Source: Saposhnikovia divaricata (taxonomy: Eukaryota; Streptophyta; Magnoliopsida; Apiales; Apiaceae). Taken from it: a stretch of DNA of 64,000 nucleotides. The first letter of the stretch is position 1, and every line of letters starts with the position of its first letter. This document shows positions 1 to 11,502 of the stretch, piece after piece. The notes beneath the pieces were generated by a model. It did no database searches, was not told where the DNA came from, and worked only from the letters and a program-made list of their open reading frames with translations. Location of the stretch: NCBI GenBank assembly GCA_036435485.1, contig CM071598.1, forward strand, positions 173,734,148 through 173,798,147, in the 5' to 3' direction. Both the position numbers and the translations under genes were made by a program.

Positions 1-445
1 TATTTAGAATATATTTGTAAAATAGTTAGACTCGTAGTAACGAATTTTAAATAATAAGATTTAAAAAAAAGACTACTAAACAGTTACGACCTAAATAAAA
101 AACTTAGCTTACTCAGTTATAATACCACTCAAAGTGGTGTCTGAGGAGGGTAGCTGTACGCAGACCATGCCCCTATACAATAGGGAGGCTGTTTCCGAAG
201 GACCCCCGGCCATTACAGTTACGACCTAAATATGTTTTTGTATTCTATTTTGAGTCCAAATAACAAAGATTAAATAATAAAGCCCAAATTCGATAACTAA
301 ATATTGGTATTGGTCTTGTTATGCATACAAACTTATGACCATCCAGTTTATATTTATCTTATCGTAAATACTTTAGTTGTATAAGATTTTAAAATAACTA
401 TGTGTTAAAGATGTATTTAAATTGAAATAATTAGATGTGTCTTAA
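1..445. repeat. Dispersed A+T-rich repeat, copy 1 (interrupted by a SINE)
   Basis: This stretch resembles 57940-58283: both hold the run 'aaatagttag' followed by an 'ataataagattt' block, a 'tatgtttttatattcta' type block, and end near 'tgtgtcttaattaaaa'. In this copy the similarity is split by the SINE at 97-214. No coding potential is seen. The family is not one I can name; the second copy abuts Helitron-like ends, so it may be Helitron interior sequence. Confidence 0.6.
97..214 (-). mobile_element. 5'-truncated SINE (TS/Au-like 3' body) with 17-bp TSD
   Basis: Read on the minus strand, the segment has the blocks CGGAAACAGCCTC, GTCTGCGTACA and CCTCAGACACCACTT, then a TATTATA.CTGAGT end. This is the 3' body I associate with the TS/Au group of plant SINEs. 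It is flanked by perfect direct repeats of acagttacgacctaaat at 80-96 and 215-231, the duplication expected from LINE-driven insertion. The tRNA-like head with A and B boxes is missing, so the copy is 5'-truncated. The TSD is seen directly; the family name is from memory. Confidence 0.7.
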
Positions 446-639
446 TTAAAATAGTTTTGTAAAATAGTTTGGCCCGTTGTCATAATTTTTAAACAAGAAA
501 GCCCAATAGATCCAAATTATTAAAGTATGATACAAAATATCGAATATCGTATAATTACCAAAATTTTAATGTTTAACTTAGTATAGATGGTATAAATGTT
601 TTAAGTGAATTTAACAAAAAAAAATTTTTCTAAAAATTA

Positions 640-880
640 AGAATATTTTAGTCAATTTATAATAAACTGTCCTAAATTCTAAAAAATTCTCTTATTATAG
701 TGGTTATTATGGTCATTTCATAATGTAATGCTCTGAATCCTAAAAAATCATTTATAATGAAGGATATTTTAGTCAAATCATAATATTTTGTTCGAAATTT
801 TAAAAAAATATTCTCATGTTAGAGGGTATTTTGGTCATTTCGTAATGTATTGCTCCAAATCCTAAAAAATTCAATGATTA
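640..880. repeat. Degenerate ~65-bp tandem repeat, about four copies
   Basis: Four imperfect units each combine a 'tattttggtcatttcataatgta' like block with an 'aaatcctaaaaaattc' like block, spaced about 60-70 bp apart. There is no open frame. It is an old minisatellite, or a remnant of one inside a larger element. Confidence 0.55.
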
Positions 881-945
881 AAGCGCTTGTTACTAATCTG
901 TAAACAATGTCATTCTCACGAATGCGACGACAACTTCAAAGTATT

Positions 946-948
<3 letters not shown>

Positions 949-986
<38 letters not shown>
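949..986. repeat. (TA)n microsatellite
   Basis: Uninterrupted AT dinucleotide run of about 38 bp. The surrounding 880-1960 is A+T-rich DNA in which I see no gene and no recognisable element. Confidence 0.9.
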
Positions 987-991
<5 letters not shown>

Positions 992-1964
992 TATTATTTT
1001 TTGATAAATGTTATGTAGGGTTAAAGATGTTAGATCGATTGTTTATTGATTCGATGTACAATTTTCTTCCTACAAATTGATTTTTTAACGGGTTTAAAAT
1101 TTTTTGAGCAGGTGTGATAAGGAAAGATCTAACATGAATGACCACACTAACAAAAATCAGCTATTAGCATGAACCATATTAGCATGAACCAAATTTAAGG
1201 TATGATTTTGTTACTAGATATGACATTTTTCATTTATTGAACATTTTCTCATGAGATTTTATGATAGCATTAAGCTTTACATTCTCTTAATAATAATTTC
1301 TTTCATTTATTTATTATTAATTTGATATATTTTACACAATTCTAAGAACGTTGTTAAAAGTGTTTTCAAGTGATGAATTATCACCAAATTATTATTAATT
1401 ATTTTCTCATAAATTAAATAAACTCTTCGTGCATACATATGAACCACACAATTAAAAACACATCAAATCTCTTTAATTTTTTTTTAGATTTATTTTGGAA
1501 TAGTATTATTATTCTATCTAAACTTTTTGTTAAAATACCTTGCAATTAGATACGGGAGTGGAGTAATTTTGGGAAACAATGTTCACACGCGCCTGATTCT
1601 TATCAAAAATCATTTTGTTCCCTTATTTTTTTTGTTCAATTCTTATTGTAAAACATTTTGTTTGACATTTTTTGCCTGAAAAAAAAAAAGAATCCATTAA
1701 AAGAAAATTAAAACTCTTTTTCTTTTTCACATTAAAAGCATTCTTTTTCCCCCTAAAGTCAGATGTAAATGTACCCTTGCTTTTAAGTCGAGCCTTTAAT
1801 TTTGTAAAATAATTATTTATTTTATTGTCTTGTTGACAACATAATCTCGTATTTTCTTTTACTTCATTCGGTGTGATAATTTAGAGATTATAAGATTTTT
1901 AGTATAAATTTGAAGAAAATACTAGATTATAATTCGTGCTTCACAAACATCTTTAAAAAATTAT

Positions 1965-1970
1965 TTAATA

Positions 1971-2036
<66 letters not shown>
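1965..2036. repeat. (TAA)n microsatellite
   Basis: Trinucleotide run of about 70 bp with one early interruption (aatagtaataa). The flanks to 2340 are A+T-rich and show no gene. Confidence 0.9.
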
Positions 2037-2344
2037 GTTATAATTATAATTATAATAAGGAAAATGATATTATATTTAAAATAATATAATATAATTTTCA
2101 AAAAATAAATAATAAATATAACATAGTGTGGCTTCATATATTATAAGTGCATTTAAATATTAATTAAGTTGGATTTTTTATTATATCTGTTATGTGGTAA
2201 TATGTATTATTGATCTTAATAAAATTAAAATACACATTCAAATTTTTATAATGAGCTTACCATGAATATTATATTACCTTAATTATATGTAAAGTTTGTA
2301 TATTAACTTGTTATAATTAAAATTGAATCAAATATTAATATATG

Positions 2345-2916
2345 CTATACTATTATAAACGGAATAAGGTAAATTTGGTTGGTTGTTGGTTTGGTATACT
2401 ACATTTGGTATATTGAATAGCGGTTAGATTGTAAGATAAATAGAAAAGAATCGTTGGATGTAATGCTAAAATAATATTCTTTTTATATATATAAAATACT
2501 CTTATAGGTTTAAGGTTCGAATCCTTTTAACAACATATTATTATTAAACATTTATATCATCTTATATACTACTACTAGAAGTTCACGGTTCGATTTCTGT
2601 CAACAAGATATTTTAGTTAAAAATTTATTAAATCTGTTTTCACCTTATTATTATTAAACATTTATATTATATTATACACTACTCTAAGAACTTAAAGGTT
2701 CAATTTCCATCAAAAACATATAAAATTTAATAAGTTATTTATCTATTTTTAAAAGCAAATATCAATTTGAATACTATCAAATACGTATTATTATATTTTA
2801 TTATCTTTTATAATTTATTTTCTTACTAATTAAAAAACAAATATTAAAATTATGAATAATAAGATAAAAATATGTAAAAATCTTCCGTGAATCGCACGGA
2901 TTATAAGTTAGTATGA
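2345..2916 (+). mobile_element. Helitron-like remnant with three B-box-like repeats
   Basis: The left end holds ctatactattataaac followed by a TTGG-rich stretch (ggttggttgttggtttgg), like the 5' ends at 49708 and 58829. The right end holds a short stem-loop, CCGTGAATCGCACGG, followed by ..TTAG|T, like Helitron 3' ends in this window but with an imperfect CTRR terminus. The interior has three spaced copies of a GGTTCRATTTC-like motif, near 2513, 2589 and 2696. No Rep/helicase coding is seen, so the element is non-autonomous and degraded. Confidence 0.5.
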
Positions 2917-2974
2917 ATCATATATGAACCAGTAGAATTAAAAATATGGATCCCAAAGCTGATGTACGGGCTAT
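2917..2974 (+). repeat. Old dispersed repeat, copy a (left half)
   Basis: Contains 'tatgaatcatatatgaacc' and then 'ggatcccaaagctgatgt'. The repeat continues at 7626-7645 (gctatccactaatttatt) after the solo LTR that interrupts it. Further copies lie at 8091-8109 plus 47352-47395, and at 52320-52490. The family is not named. Confidence 0.6.
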
Positions 2975-3526
2975 TGTAAGATACCAGATTATTTTATGAT
3001 TTATTATTATTATTTTTTTATTATTTATTTATGTTAATTAGTATTTAAAAGATGGAATTGGATTTGAGAATATTGTTGTGGAATTCAACGATATTTAGTA
3101 TTGAGTTTATATGAATATATATTGAGTTATGTGTGCCAATATGTGCCCCAGTATTTTATTGGTATTTTTATTGATTTAAAAATATTTAAATCAAGTATTA
3201 TTGATCTTCAAAAATCTTTATTTAATTATCGGAGGGCTTAAAAAACATGAAATCTTTTGTAAAATTATCTTTATATATTTATTGAGTTTTTAAAATTGTT
3301 GGGTGGATTAATTTGGGTGGTCGAGTATTTTAAAATGATTTTAAGAGTTTTATTGTATTTAAAGGATCAAAACTTTGAAAATTCATATTTAATTCATTTT
3401 TGATCCGGAAAAGATTTTAAAAATATGTGTGTGATCGTAATTTGGTACTCTTTATTTTAAAAATGAAGAGTTTAAATTTTCACAATTTTCGATTTGTGAA
3501 ATATGGTTGTTAGTTTTAAACACGAA

Positions 3527-4046
3527 TGATATGGGCTAAAAGTAAGCCCTAAAAACACATTTAGTGTGGCATTAATTAGATCCGGTATGGTCCGAACGTG
3601 GGGCCCACCAACAGGGTCCAAAACCCTATTTAAATATTAATTTCGTAATTAATATTGAGGGATAATTAACAGCTGGGAAGTACAAGTCAAGTAAGGATAT
3701 TATCTCTCCAAAGAGTAGCCTCCAAGGCACATAGTCATACAAGGAAACAGACTCCTACAAGGAAGGAGTCTGGAACCTTCCTCAAGGCTGACTTGCCCAC
3801 TAAGTCACCTAACCCTACCATAATTCTGAGGCTTCTCAGCCTATATAAAGGGTCAGACCCTTCACCTTAGAACTACGTTTTTTGGCTTGATCTTTGATAT
3901 TCATCAAAGTACGTAGGCATCTTGTGAAGGCAGATTCAGCCACGAGCACGAGAGCAGCCATTAAAGCACGAAGCTCATACACCTTAGTATTAAATACACA
4001 CAAACCCTAGCCGCAATACTCGTAACCTAGTTTTTATTCCACAACA
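3527..4046 (+). mobile_element. Nested solo LTR, Tat/Retand-like gypsy
   Basis: Begins TGATATGGGC and ends TTCCACAACA. It aligns block by block with the LTR at 63052-63721: 'gtagcctccaaggcac', 'aaggaaggagtc', 'cctatataaaggg', 'gtaggcatcttgtga', 'cagccattaaagcacgaagc', 'aaccctagccgca'. The flanks are ACGAA (3522-3526) and ACGAC (4047-4051), a TSD with one mismatch. The TATA box is TATATAAAG at about 3842. It lacks the heat-shock-element pair of its relative at 63235. Confidence 0.75.
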
Positions 4047-4448
4047 ACGACTATGAGGTATGTTATTTGGGCCGGAATAAATGGTTAGTAGTTAATTTAT
4101 AAGTAATGGGCCAAGCCCATTAAGAAGCCAGCAGTCCAGTAAATAAAAGAGTCGAGAGAAAACGGGAAGAGAAAAAAAAAAGAAAGAAGAGAGATTGGGG
4201 AAGAAGAAGAAGAGAGATTGGGGGGGGGAATTGAGTATATAGATATATAATCGTGTATATGGTGTATATACGTATACAATCGTGTGTGTGTGTGTGTGTA
4301 TATATGTGTGCGTGAGTGTGTGCAGCGGGGATGGGGGAGCAGCGACCTGACAGCGGGGAGGTGCAGGCGGCGTCGCACGGTGGTGCGCCGGTGGGCCTGG
4401 TGCAGGCGGCGCAGGTGGGTTGCGCGAAGGAGGCGCGGCAGCAGTTGT

Positions 4449-4450
<2 letters not shown>

Positions 4451-4522
<72 letters not shown>

Positions 4523-4570
4523 GGAGATGTTTCGTGGTGGGTCGAATCGAAACCGGAAAGGTATAAATGC
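4451..4570 (+). promoter_or_regulatory. (AG)n tract and TATA box of the Tekay-like LTR
   Basis: An AG dinucleotide tract of about 67 bp (4451-4517) is followed about 45 bp later by TATAAAT (4562-4568). The same order is found in the Tekay LTRs at 25009/25176 and 33258/33456, so I read this as the core promoter of the LTR. The ORFs that cross the tract are low-complexity R/E-rich artefacts. Confidence 0.45.
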
Positions 4571-5359
4571 GAAAGCTCGTAATTATGTATAATTATTGTT
4601 TTTTTAATTATGTAATTGTGGTATTTAAATTAGTTGTAAATTTTGATATAATTTAGTTGTTGTAAGTTAATTTGATTTTAATTGCGAGATAATGTGTTAA
4701 TTGTCGTAGTTAGTTAGATTGATATTGTAAATAATGAATATTGTTTTAATCTCGTGATATAATTCGAGGAAGTCATGAATGCCGATTATGATGGTTAGAG
4801 TTAAATTCTCAGATTTTAAATTTAGGAACTAGTTAAGTAGTAGAGTTGTAATTTATAATTTTTGGGATTAAGTGCGAGTTCGGGTTTAGCGGTTGTCAAT
4901 TGTATTTGTTAATTGCTAATTGTTATAGTCGCATAATGTGTGATTATATGAGTTGGTCAGTTTGTAAACGTTTACGTGCTAAGTGTTATAAGTTGAGTCA
5001 TGGAATTTGTCGGATGTCACATATGTCAATTACTTGGTATTTAATTATAGTGGGTCAAATGATTATCGATAATGGTTGTGGGTATTAATTATGAGAGTTG
5101 ACTAAATGGTAAACGCTTATGTGCTAAATGTAGTAGTCGAGTCATATTATCTGTTAAATGCTATACCTGTCAAATTCTGGGTGGTGAATTGTATGTGGTT
5201 AGATTGGCGTCGATTAATTAATTATATATGTTATATGCTATTTATCCAAGATTAATTGTTAGATTTATCTTAGTATGTGTTTATCTGCGAGAAGTTGCAA
5301 TGAGATCACAAGTCTTAAATGTCAATATTTAAAGACTTGTGTAATTCTCTTCAACTAGT

Positions 5360-5560
5360 TCCTCGGGCTTACGAATATCCATGATTAGCTATCACGAGTA
5401 TAATTAATATACTTGAGTGATGTGATCATCGATATAGCGTAAGTAATAGTTAGTGCTAGGGGTTGTTCCCTAGGGCTTACGAACATCAATGATTGATTGT
5501 CACGTATATCATTAAAATGCGTGAGAAATACGATCATTGGTGTAGCGTAAGTAGTAGTGT
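5360..5560 (+). repeat. Tandem duplication (~105 bp, two copies) inside the solo LTR
   Basis: Two diverged copies share 'agggcttacgaa-atc-atgatt', 'cacg', 'gatcat.g.t.tagcgtaagta' at a spacing of roughly 105 bp (about 5365-5455 and 5475-5560). Noncoding. Confidence 0.6.
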
Positions 5561-7642
5561 AATGTAAATTTCTTATGTGCTAGTTGCCGCATGTTCGGGC
5601 GGGTACTTTTCATTAATTGTTTACTTTTATGTTGCTGCAAGTTGAGGCAACTTTATTTTTGCAAAAACAGGGTTGAATTGTATTTGAGGGGCTGTGCCCA
5701 TAGTCCGATAAACGAATACTTCATGCCGAAATTTTCTAAAAATCCCCTGTATTTAAAGTTATTTAAATTATTTGATTTAAGGATTTAAAGGCATGTATGT
5801 GTATGAGTGTTTAAGTACATATGTATTGATTAGTGAGGTGTGGGTATATATTTATGTATGTATTTCTTTGCGAGTTATAAGTAATTAGTTATTAATTGGG
5901 TTGTTTATGTACTAAATAGTACTTTACTATTATTTCGAGTATAATTGGGGATTCGATATGGACCCAGCGAGTGTGTTGACGAGACGATTGAAGGAAAGAA
6001 GGATGCGTGATCGAGTACAGACCGAAGAATAGTAAGTAGCGAATCGGCGCATTGGAATCGAGCCAAGTGTACTAACCCTCGCTTATGGTTCAAGCGAGAT
6101 AAATATGTTTCTATTCAATATAAGAATTCCCTTCAAATCATTATTGCTAGTATCCTCTCCTTCAAATTATTGATAAGGATATATTTTATTCGTATATCAT
6201 GTGGAAAGTGGAATTTCAGTTTTATTGCCCGTATTATTCTTTCTTAAATATTGTCAGTAATATTCTGTTAAAGTTTTTGCAGGTATTGCATTCTTATTCC
6301 TTATTTTAGTATAATGTTCTTAATGTATATGGTTTCCCTGAGATTAATTGATAGTAAAGTAGTTTAATGGAATTGGAAGAATTTTATAAAAATGTGGACC
6401 AGCTTCATGGTCAGAGTAGTAAAGGCCAATGTCAATAAGTGCCTAGTGAGGGATCCCAGAGTATTGTTTTTAGCTAGACTTTACGTGGCTGATCACCCGT
6501 AATGTCCAGAGTATGATGAAAACTCCAATTCTATTAATTTATGCAAGTATATTCTTATGATAGAATGTTTAAGTTAAAGTACATTTTCATTTCCAAGTAT
6601 GTTGGATATAAAGTTATGATTTGAGTTAAAAGTTATGATTTGAGTTAATAAATACTGTTAGTATAAAAATGGAAAGTTATTATACTAGTGTTTTGAACGG
6701 TGAAAACTAATTCACGGTTATTATGGTCGCTGTAGCATTTGTTGCGCAGTGATAGTAAGGACCGAGAATGAATTGAGATCTTCTTATTTATTCAAACTCA
6801 TGATTGTCAGGCCGGTTAGGCATCTAGGTATGCAAACGCTTAGTGACATGAATGAAATTTGAGTAACTGAGAATTTCTTGGAGATTTTGTTAAAGCGATA
6901 GTTAAAGTATTTTGCAAGTATTAAAAGTATTGAATCTAGTATTACGAACCTTCTCAGTTATTAAATTATGATTTTGAGTTATAAATGTTTTAAATGATAT
7001 TAATCTTCTGTTAAAGTTAAGAATCCAGATTTCAATTATAGTATTGATTATAAATTGGTGAGCATTCCTTCGCTCATATTTATTATATAACTTGCTGAGC
7101 ATTCTTTGACTCACACTTGTTGTTTTTAAAATCCAACTTTTCAGTAACTAATTGGCGAGGCTTAGCTTGTGCAGTTCAGAAAGTGGAAAGAAGAAGCAGG
7201 ATGCTGTTGTGAAGCTGACGTGGATCAGGGTATTTAGATTTAAAGTTGAATTATTGTATGTAAATATAGTTGAGTAGTTATAGTATGTATTTGATTAGTT
7301 GGCCTGGTATACTTCCATTCGAAGTTATACCAGTGTATTAAGTCTGTATAAAGTTTTGTATATAGAGTTCTATTTAAGTTGGTTTTGGGTTTTCTTGTTT
7401 CTAGAACTGTAACCTAAGATACTTAGTTGGGAGTTGGGGTCAAAGAGCTTTTGATTGAGTTTTATTTTCATTTCAGTTTTATGTTGATTTCAGATTTTTT
7501 TTTAGTTTAGTATTCAGCACGTTTATGTTGTATTTACGAATACATCATGGCCAATTTTTGTTAGAATTATTGAGTTTGTTAGCGTGACGCCCAAATCTAC
7601 TGACCCCGGATTTGGGGGCGTTACAGCTATCCACTAATTTAT

Positions 7643-7675
<33 letters not shown>

Positions 7676-7678
7676 ATA

Positions 7679-8044
7679 GGCTTTTGTTCAAATAGAAACC
7701 AACCATAGAATAGAAACTAGAAACCTACACTAAATAAATTATATTTCATTTATTTTAAGGGCCCCGCTAGGGGCACCTTCACAAAAAACGTATAAAATTA
7801 TGCCCACTATTTAGTAAAAAAAAATAATAAAAAATATAAAAAATCACTGTTCATCGCCACGTCATCGATGAACAGTGATTTTTTTTTTTGCTTTTTTAAA
7901 TTCTTTTTTGATAGATATAGGGCAGAATTTTATACGTTTTTTGTATTTGGGTACCCCTAGTTTAACCTTTAGATTAGCTTGAAATGTGATAAATGTAGTA
8001 GTTTCAAGGTTTCTATTATAAGGAAGTTTCTACTTGAATAGGAC
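7679..8044. mobile_element. MITE with imperfect ~40-bp TIRs, itself interrupted by a second MITE
   Basis: The left arm (ggcttttgttcaaatagaaa..., 7679 onward) is the imperfect reverse complement of the right arm (...gtttctacttgaataggacc, to 8044). It sits between two (TA)n tracts (7645-7668 and 8046-8069), which suggests a TA-type target. Noncoding. Confidence 0.6.
7759..7960. mobile_element. Inner fold-back MITE
   Basis: The arms share CTAGGGG-ACC and ACAAAAAACGTATAAAATT on the left and the reverse complement on the right (about 7766-7810 and 7918-7960). The centre is a palindrome, AATCACTGTTCATC...GATGAACAGTGATT. TTTAA occurs on both sides (7754-7758, 7961-7965) and could be the TSD. No coding potential. 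Confidence 0.65.
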
Positions 8045-8441
8045 CATATATATATATATATATATATAATATAGATTTCCCAAACATAATTATAGATCCG
8101 AAATTGAGGTAGGGCTGTCAAAAAAATTCGAAAAATCCGATAACCGTTCGAAATATCTGTATACGTATTCGAAATAAATCGGATATTATCCGTATTCGAA
8201 ATTTTCGGATATTATCCGTATTCGAATTCGACAATTTCGGATACGGATATGGATATAGGCACATCCGTATCCGATAATATCCGAATCTGAAATTATACAC
8301 ATATATTATAAATTTTTTATTTATATTTATATTTAGATTCATATAATTTAGAAATTGTTATGTTCTTTATTCATCAAATAATTTATTTATATGAGATAAA
8401 TATATTTGTAAACATAATATAAGTATAAATTTATATAAATA

Positions 8442-9143
8442 TGATAAGTGCATATTTTTGCATTTTTTTATTACCTATTTATTGTTTGAACTCGTATTTT
8501 AATAATTAATTTTGTTGCATTTAAGGAAATTCGTGAATAAATAAAGAAATGACAAATAAAGAAATAAAGAGCAAGGAAGGGAAAAAGAGGAAGAAAAATG
8601 ACTCAAATGAAAAAAGGAAAAAGAATTAGGAGCTTGGAGGAAAGAGAATCTTTATAGGCACATGGAAGTTGGAGATCATTCCAAGACACTAAATAAGTGT
8701 ATGGCCAAGATCCACTCTACAAAGTTTAAGGAGGAAGGAAATAATTGGATGACTAGGATTTCTCCACCACATTAAAAGGTGTATGGTGGAGATTAACCCA
8801 ACATACCCCTAAACCCTAATTCTTATCCTATAAATACCCCCTCACCCCCTTGTAATTATCAAGTTAGATTTTAGGGTAGCTTTAATTTCTTGTTTTTTTT
8901 TAGTTTCAAATCTTGTAAACACTTTTTATTTTAATGCAAAAATTTCGTTTCCTTTAATTTCTCGTCTTGTTCTTTCGTTTTTGTTGCATTGCTTTCGTTA
9001 TTTTCGTAAATCCGTTTAGTGGACAAAGTAGCAAAATGCTAACCACTATGGGTTGAAAGTAACGAAATTCTAATTTCTTGTTCTTAGTTAATAATCATTT
9101 TGAACCCCTTTAAATCTCAATATTATTATGGGTTTGTTTCTCA
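8442..9143 (+). repeat. Inverted partial LTR (U3 part) at the left end of the Athila-like element
   Basis: Starts TGATAAGTGCATATTTTTGC and matches the reverse complement of 45620-46317 along its length. Landmarks include the 'aggagcttgg' block, 'aagtgtatggccaagatcc', 'accactatgggttgaaa' and 'cccctttaaat'. I estimate roughly 8-10% divergence by eye. The match stops near 'attatgggtttg'. On the minus strand the junction with the PPT reads GGTATGGGGGCATT-TGA-GAAAC, where TGA could be the first three LTR bases. Confidence 0.75.
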
Positions 9144-9949
9144 AATGCCCCCATACCTATCTTTTGTTCGTCCTCGAGTAAAACAAAAACAAAAACAAAA
9201 ACAAAATCTAGATAAAAAGTCCTACACTCCTTTTCGTAGGTGTGACGGTTGCATTTGGCATATGCAACAAGCCCTTTAAACCCCTAGGCAGCCCTAGTGG
9301 ACGAGTGAGGACTCGTGAGGGCCTATAGTGAATGTAGCCACAAAATCCATCTAGTTCGTATAAAAGATTACTTGGTAATGCAACACCACACATATATGTC
9401 CTCTCATGATACATTAACTTAAGAATCAAAATGAAGTTGCAAAGTCTTGGTGTGGAAAGTACAAGGATTCACATAGTCTACTTAAAGAAGCATGCACGAG
9501 TGATTACAAGTTCATGTCAAGTGCAAAAATTATTGGAAACCATGCTAAGTCTACAAGAGCACACCTTAGAGTCAAAACTTGAGATCTCATATGCAAAAGA
9601 AACAAGCAATACCTCACATTTCACTCACGAAAGAACATTCACTCAAGAACAAGGGTAAGTGTATCACTCAATTCCAACAAAATCAAAAGCATGCTTGACA
9701 TTTGGTATCATTCTAAATTAAACACAACATACATCAATGATGACAATCAAAAGGTCTTTATTTGGGTTGTAATGGGGGTAGGGACAGGGTATGTCAAGTA
9801 AGGACAAAACAAGGTGAAGTGTCAAAAGCTAGTAGTCACCATGGAAATCATGCACAAAACCAAACTTCCTCCCCACACAATTATTTTTCTACTTTCAACA
9901 AAAAGACTTGATTAGTCGAATGAAGGAGAATTACAAAAACATAAGTATG

Positions 9950-10002
<53 letters not shown>

Positions 10003-10928
10003 TTTTTCTTCTTTTTTTTTTTCCTTATGAGAGCTATAAGAAACCATAATCCTCCTTTAGATTTAACTTGAAAATTGACTAACAAGGTAACCAACAAAAC
10101 ATATATTTCCTCAAAAGTTATGAACAAAAGTAAACCCATTTCACACAAATTATTACTCCCTTAAGTTCCTACTAGCCTTTGACAAATTGGGATCAAGTAT
10201 ACGTAAGGCTATACAAGAAAAAGGTCTTAGGCGAGTAATGAGGTGTGTCACCGAAAGAATTTGATTAAGCTCAAAGGGGTAACTAATTGATCACATAAGA
10301 ATGGTGTGGATATTTTGGAAATATGGGTTATTCCTAAATGCCTTTATCATCTTATCATCAATTAATATCATGTGTTTCAAGAAAGAACTCAAACAAGTGC
10401 TAGCAATGCAAATGACAAGTGAACACTCCAGCAAAAGAATATAAATGCAAAAGATGTGCATATAGGCTCAAAACTCACTTGGTGTGGTAGAACATAATCA
10501 ATCTCAAGTAAAGGTATCCTCAATGCACCTACTTGTACTCAAAGCATGAAAACCAAATCATCTTACACCTAATCATGACCTTCTAATTTCTTTCACAAAT
10601 CAAATAAGTCTACTAGTTTCACCTTGCTAGTGTAAGTGTGTGGAAAAGAACTTAGCAAATCACTTCTCAATCAAAAGCTAAAGGAACACAAGATTATCAT
10701 AGCATGTAAGGGTGCATCAAGCAACTAGCAATCAATTAACAAGACTAGAATAAGATTAGAACTCTACTATTTACAATTCTACAACTCTTTTTGTGATTTT
10801 TTTCATTTTTTAATTAATATTTTTTTCATTTTCTGATTTTTATATTTACACTAAAAACCCTCCCCCATACCTAAATCATGCATTGTCCTCAATGTGTGCA
10901 AATGCAAGAGAAATGAGTAAAGGAGAAC
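9144..10928 (-). other. 3' noncoding region and PPT of the Athila-like element
   Basis: On the minus strand this region follows integrase, after the Sirevirus insertion is removed. It holds 'gaggacaatgcatgattt' and 'ggtatgggggaggg' near 10890-10850, typical of the zone after pol in Athila elements, and a second purine tract, GATAGGTATGGGGGCATT, at about 9162-9145. It also contains an (AAAAC)n run (9180-9206) and a (TA)n run (9956-9999). Short ORFs here have no recognisable content. Confidence 0.6.
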
Positions 10929-10933
10929 GAGGT

Positions 10934-11441
10934 TGTTAAATATAATTGATGTGTTTTAATCAGTGTTTAAGTGTTACAGTGAATTATCAGAGTTTAGCTG
11001 GAAGCAGTCAGAGTTTAGTGTAAACTCTAAAAGATGGAAGCTCGACAGAGTTTGTCAAACTCTGTCTGAAGGAAGCGTCTACTGGTCAACAGTGATTGAA
11101 GATTTATTATGGAAGCGATATCTTTGAAGATTGGATAGCTATCAAAGAGATCGAGTTGACTTAGGAGACGAGTGACAATCTGTAATTGATATCATTGTAT
11201 AGCTGATTATTAGGAATATCAATTAGAGATTGTATCATAGCTGTATGTTATATAAATACAGTTAGGTTAACCCTAGAAGGGTATCGTAATAATGAATTAT
11301 CTTTATTGTAACCTAGCAGCTCTTTGTGATATTTTACATCACGAAGAGGGTTCTTAATACAAGAAGTTTTTAAGTGCATAAACGTTTTACTTGTTAAACT
11401 CTCATACAAAGTTGATTATTAATTGTGTATTCGGCCTAACA
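10934..11441 (+). repeat. Sirevirus 5' LTR
   Basis: 508 bp, TG...CA. TATATAAAT at 11249-11257 is the likely TATA box. The U3 holds several copies of the word CAGAGTTT/AAACTCTG, which recurs through the whole element. Confidence 0.93.
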
Positions 11442-11443
11442 AG

Positions 11444-11456
11444 TGGTATCAGAGCC
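11444..11456 (+). promoter_or_regulatory. Primer-binding site (initiator Met tRNA)
   Basis: TGGTATCAGAGCC starts two bases after the LTR end. It is the standard complement of the 3' end of plant initiator tRNA-Met used by most copia elements. Confidence 0.9.
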
Positions 11457-11502
11457 AATCTGTTACTTTATTACAGGTTAAGATCCAAACACAACAATAA
11501 TC

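Larger units (their letters stand above)
2975..7625 (+). mobile_element. Solo LTR of a Tekay-like (Ty3/gypsy chromovirus) element
   Basis: The segment starts TGTAAGATACC, ends GGGGGCGTTACA, and is flanked by the 5-bp TSD GCTAT (2970-2974 and 7626-7630). Its last ~40 bp, with GTGACG..., CCCCGG and TTTGGGGGCG, closely match the ends of the Tekay LTRs at 27480, 35760 and 38270. It also shares their order of parts: a (GA)n tract, a TATA box, then a long A+T-rich 3' part. It contains no gag or pol. Minus the nested 520-bp LTR it is about 4.1 kb, comparable to the 3.6-kb Tekay LTRs downstream. It is therefore read as a single LTR left after LTR-LTR recombination. Confidence 0.75.

Noticed and set aside
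107..212. Possible tRNA or organelle-derived fragment
   Set aside because: The 17-bp flanking duplication and the TS/Au-like block order fit a SINE better.
9208..10148. Short ORFs in the Athila 3' region, including one with an Ile/Tyr run
   Set aside because: Low-complexity (TA)n translation and noncoding retroelement DNA; no motif.
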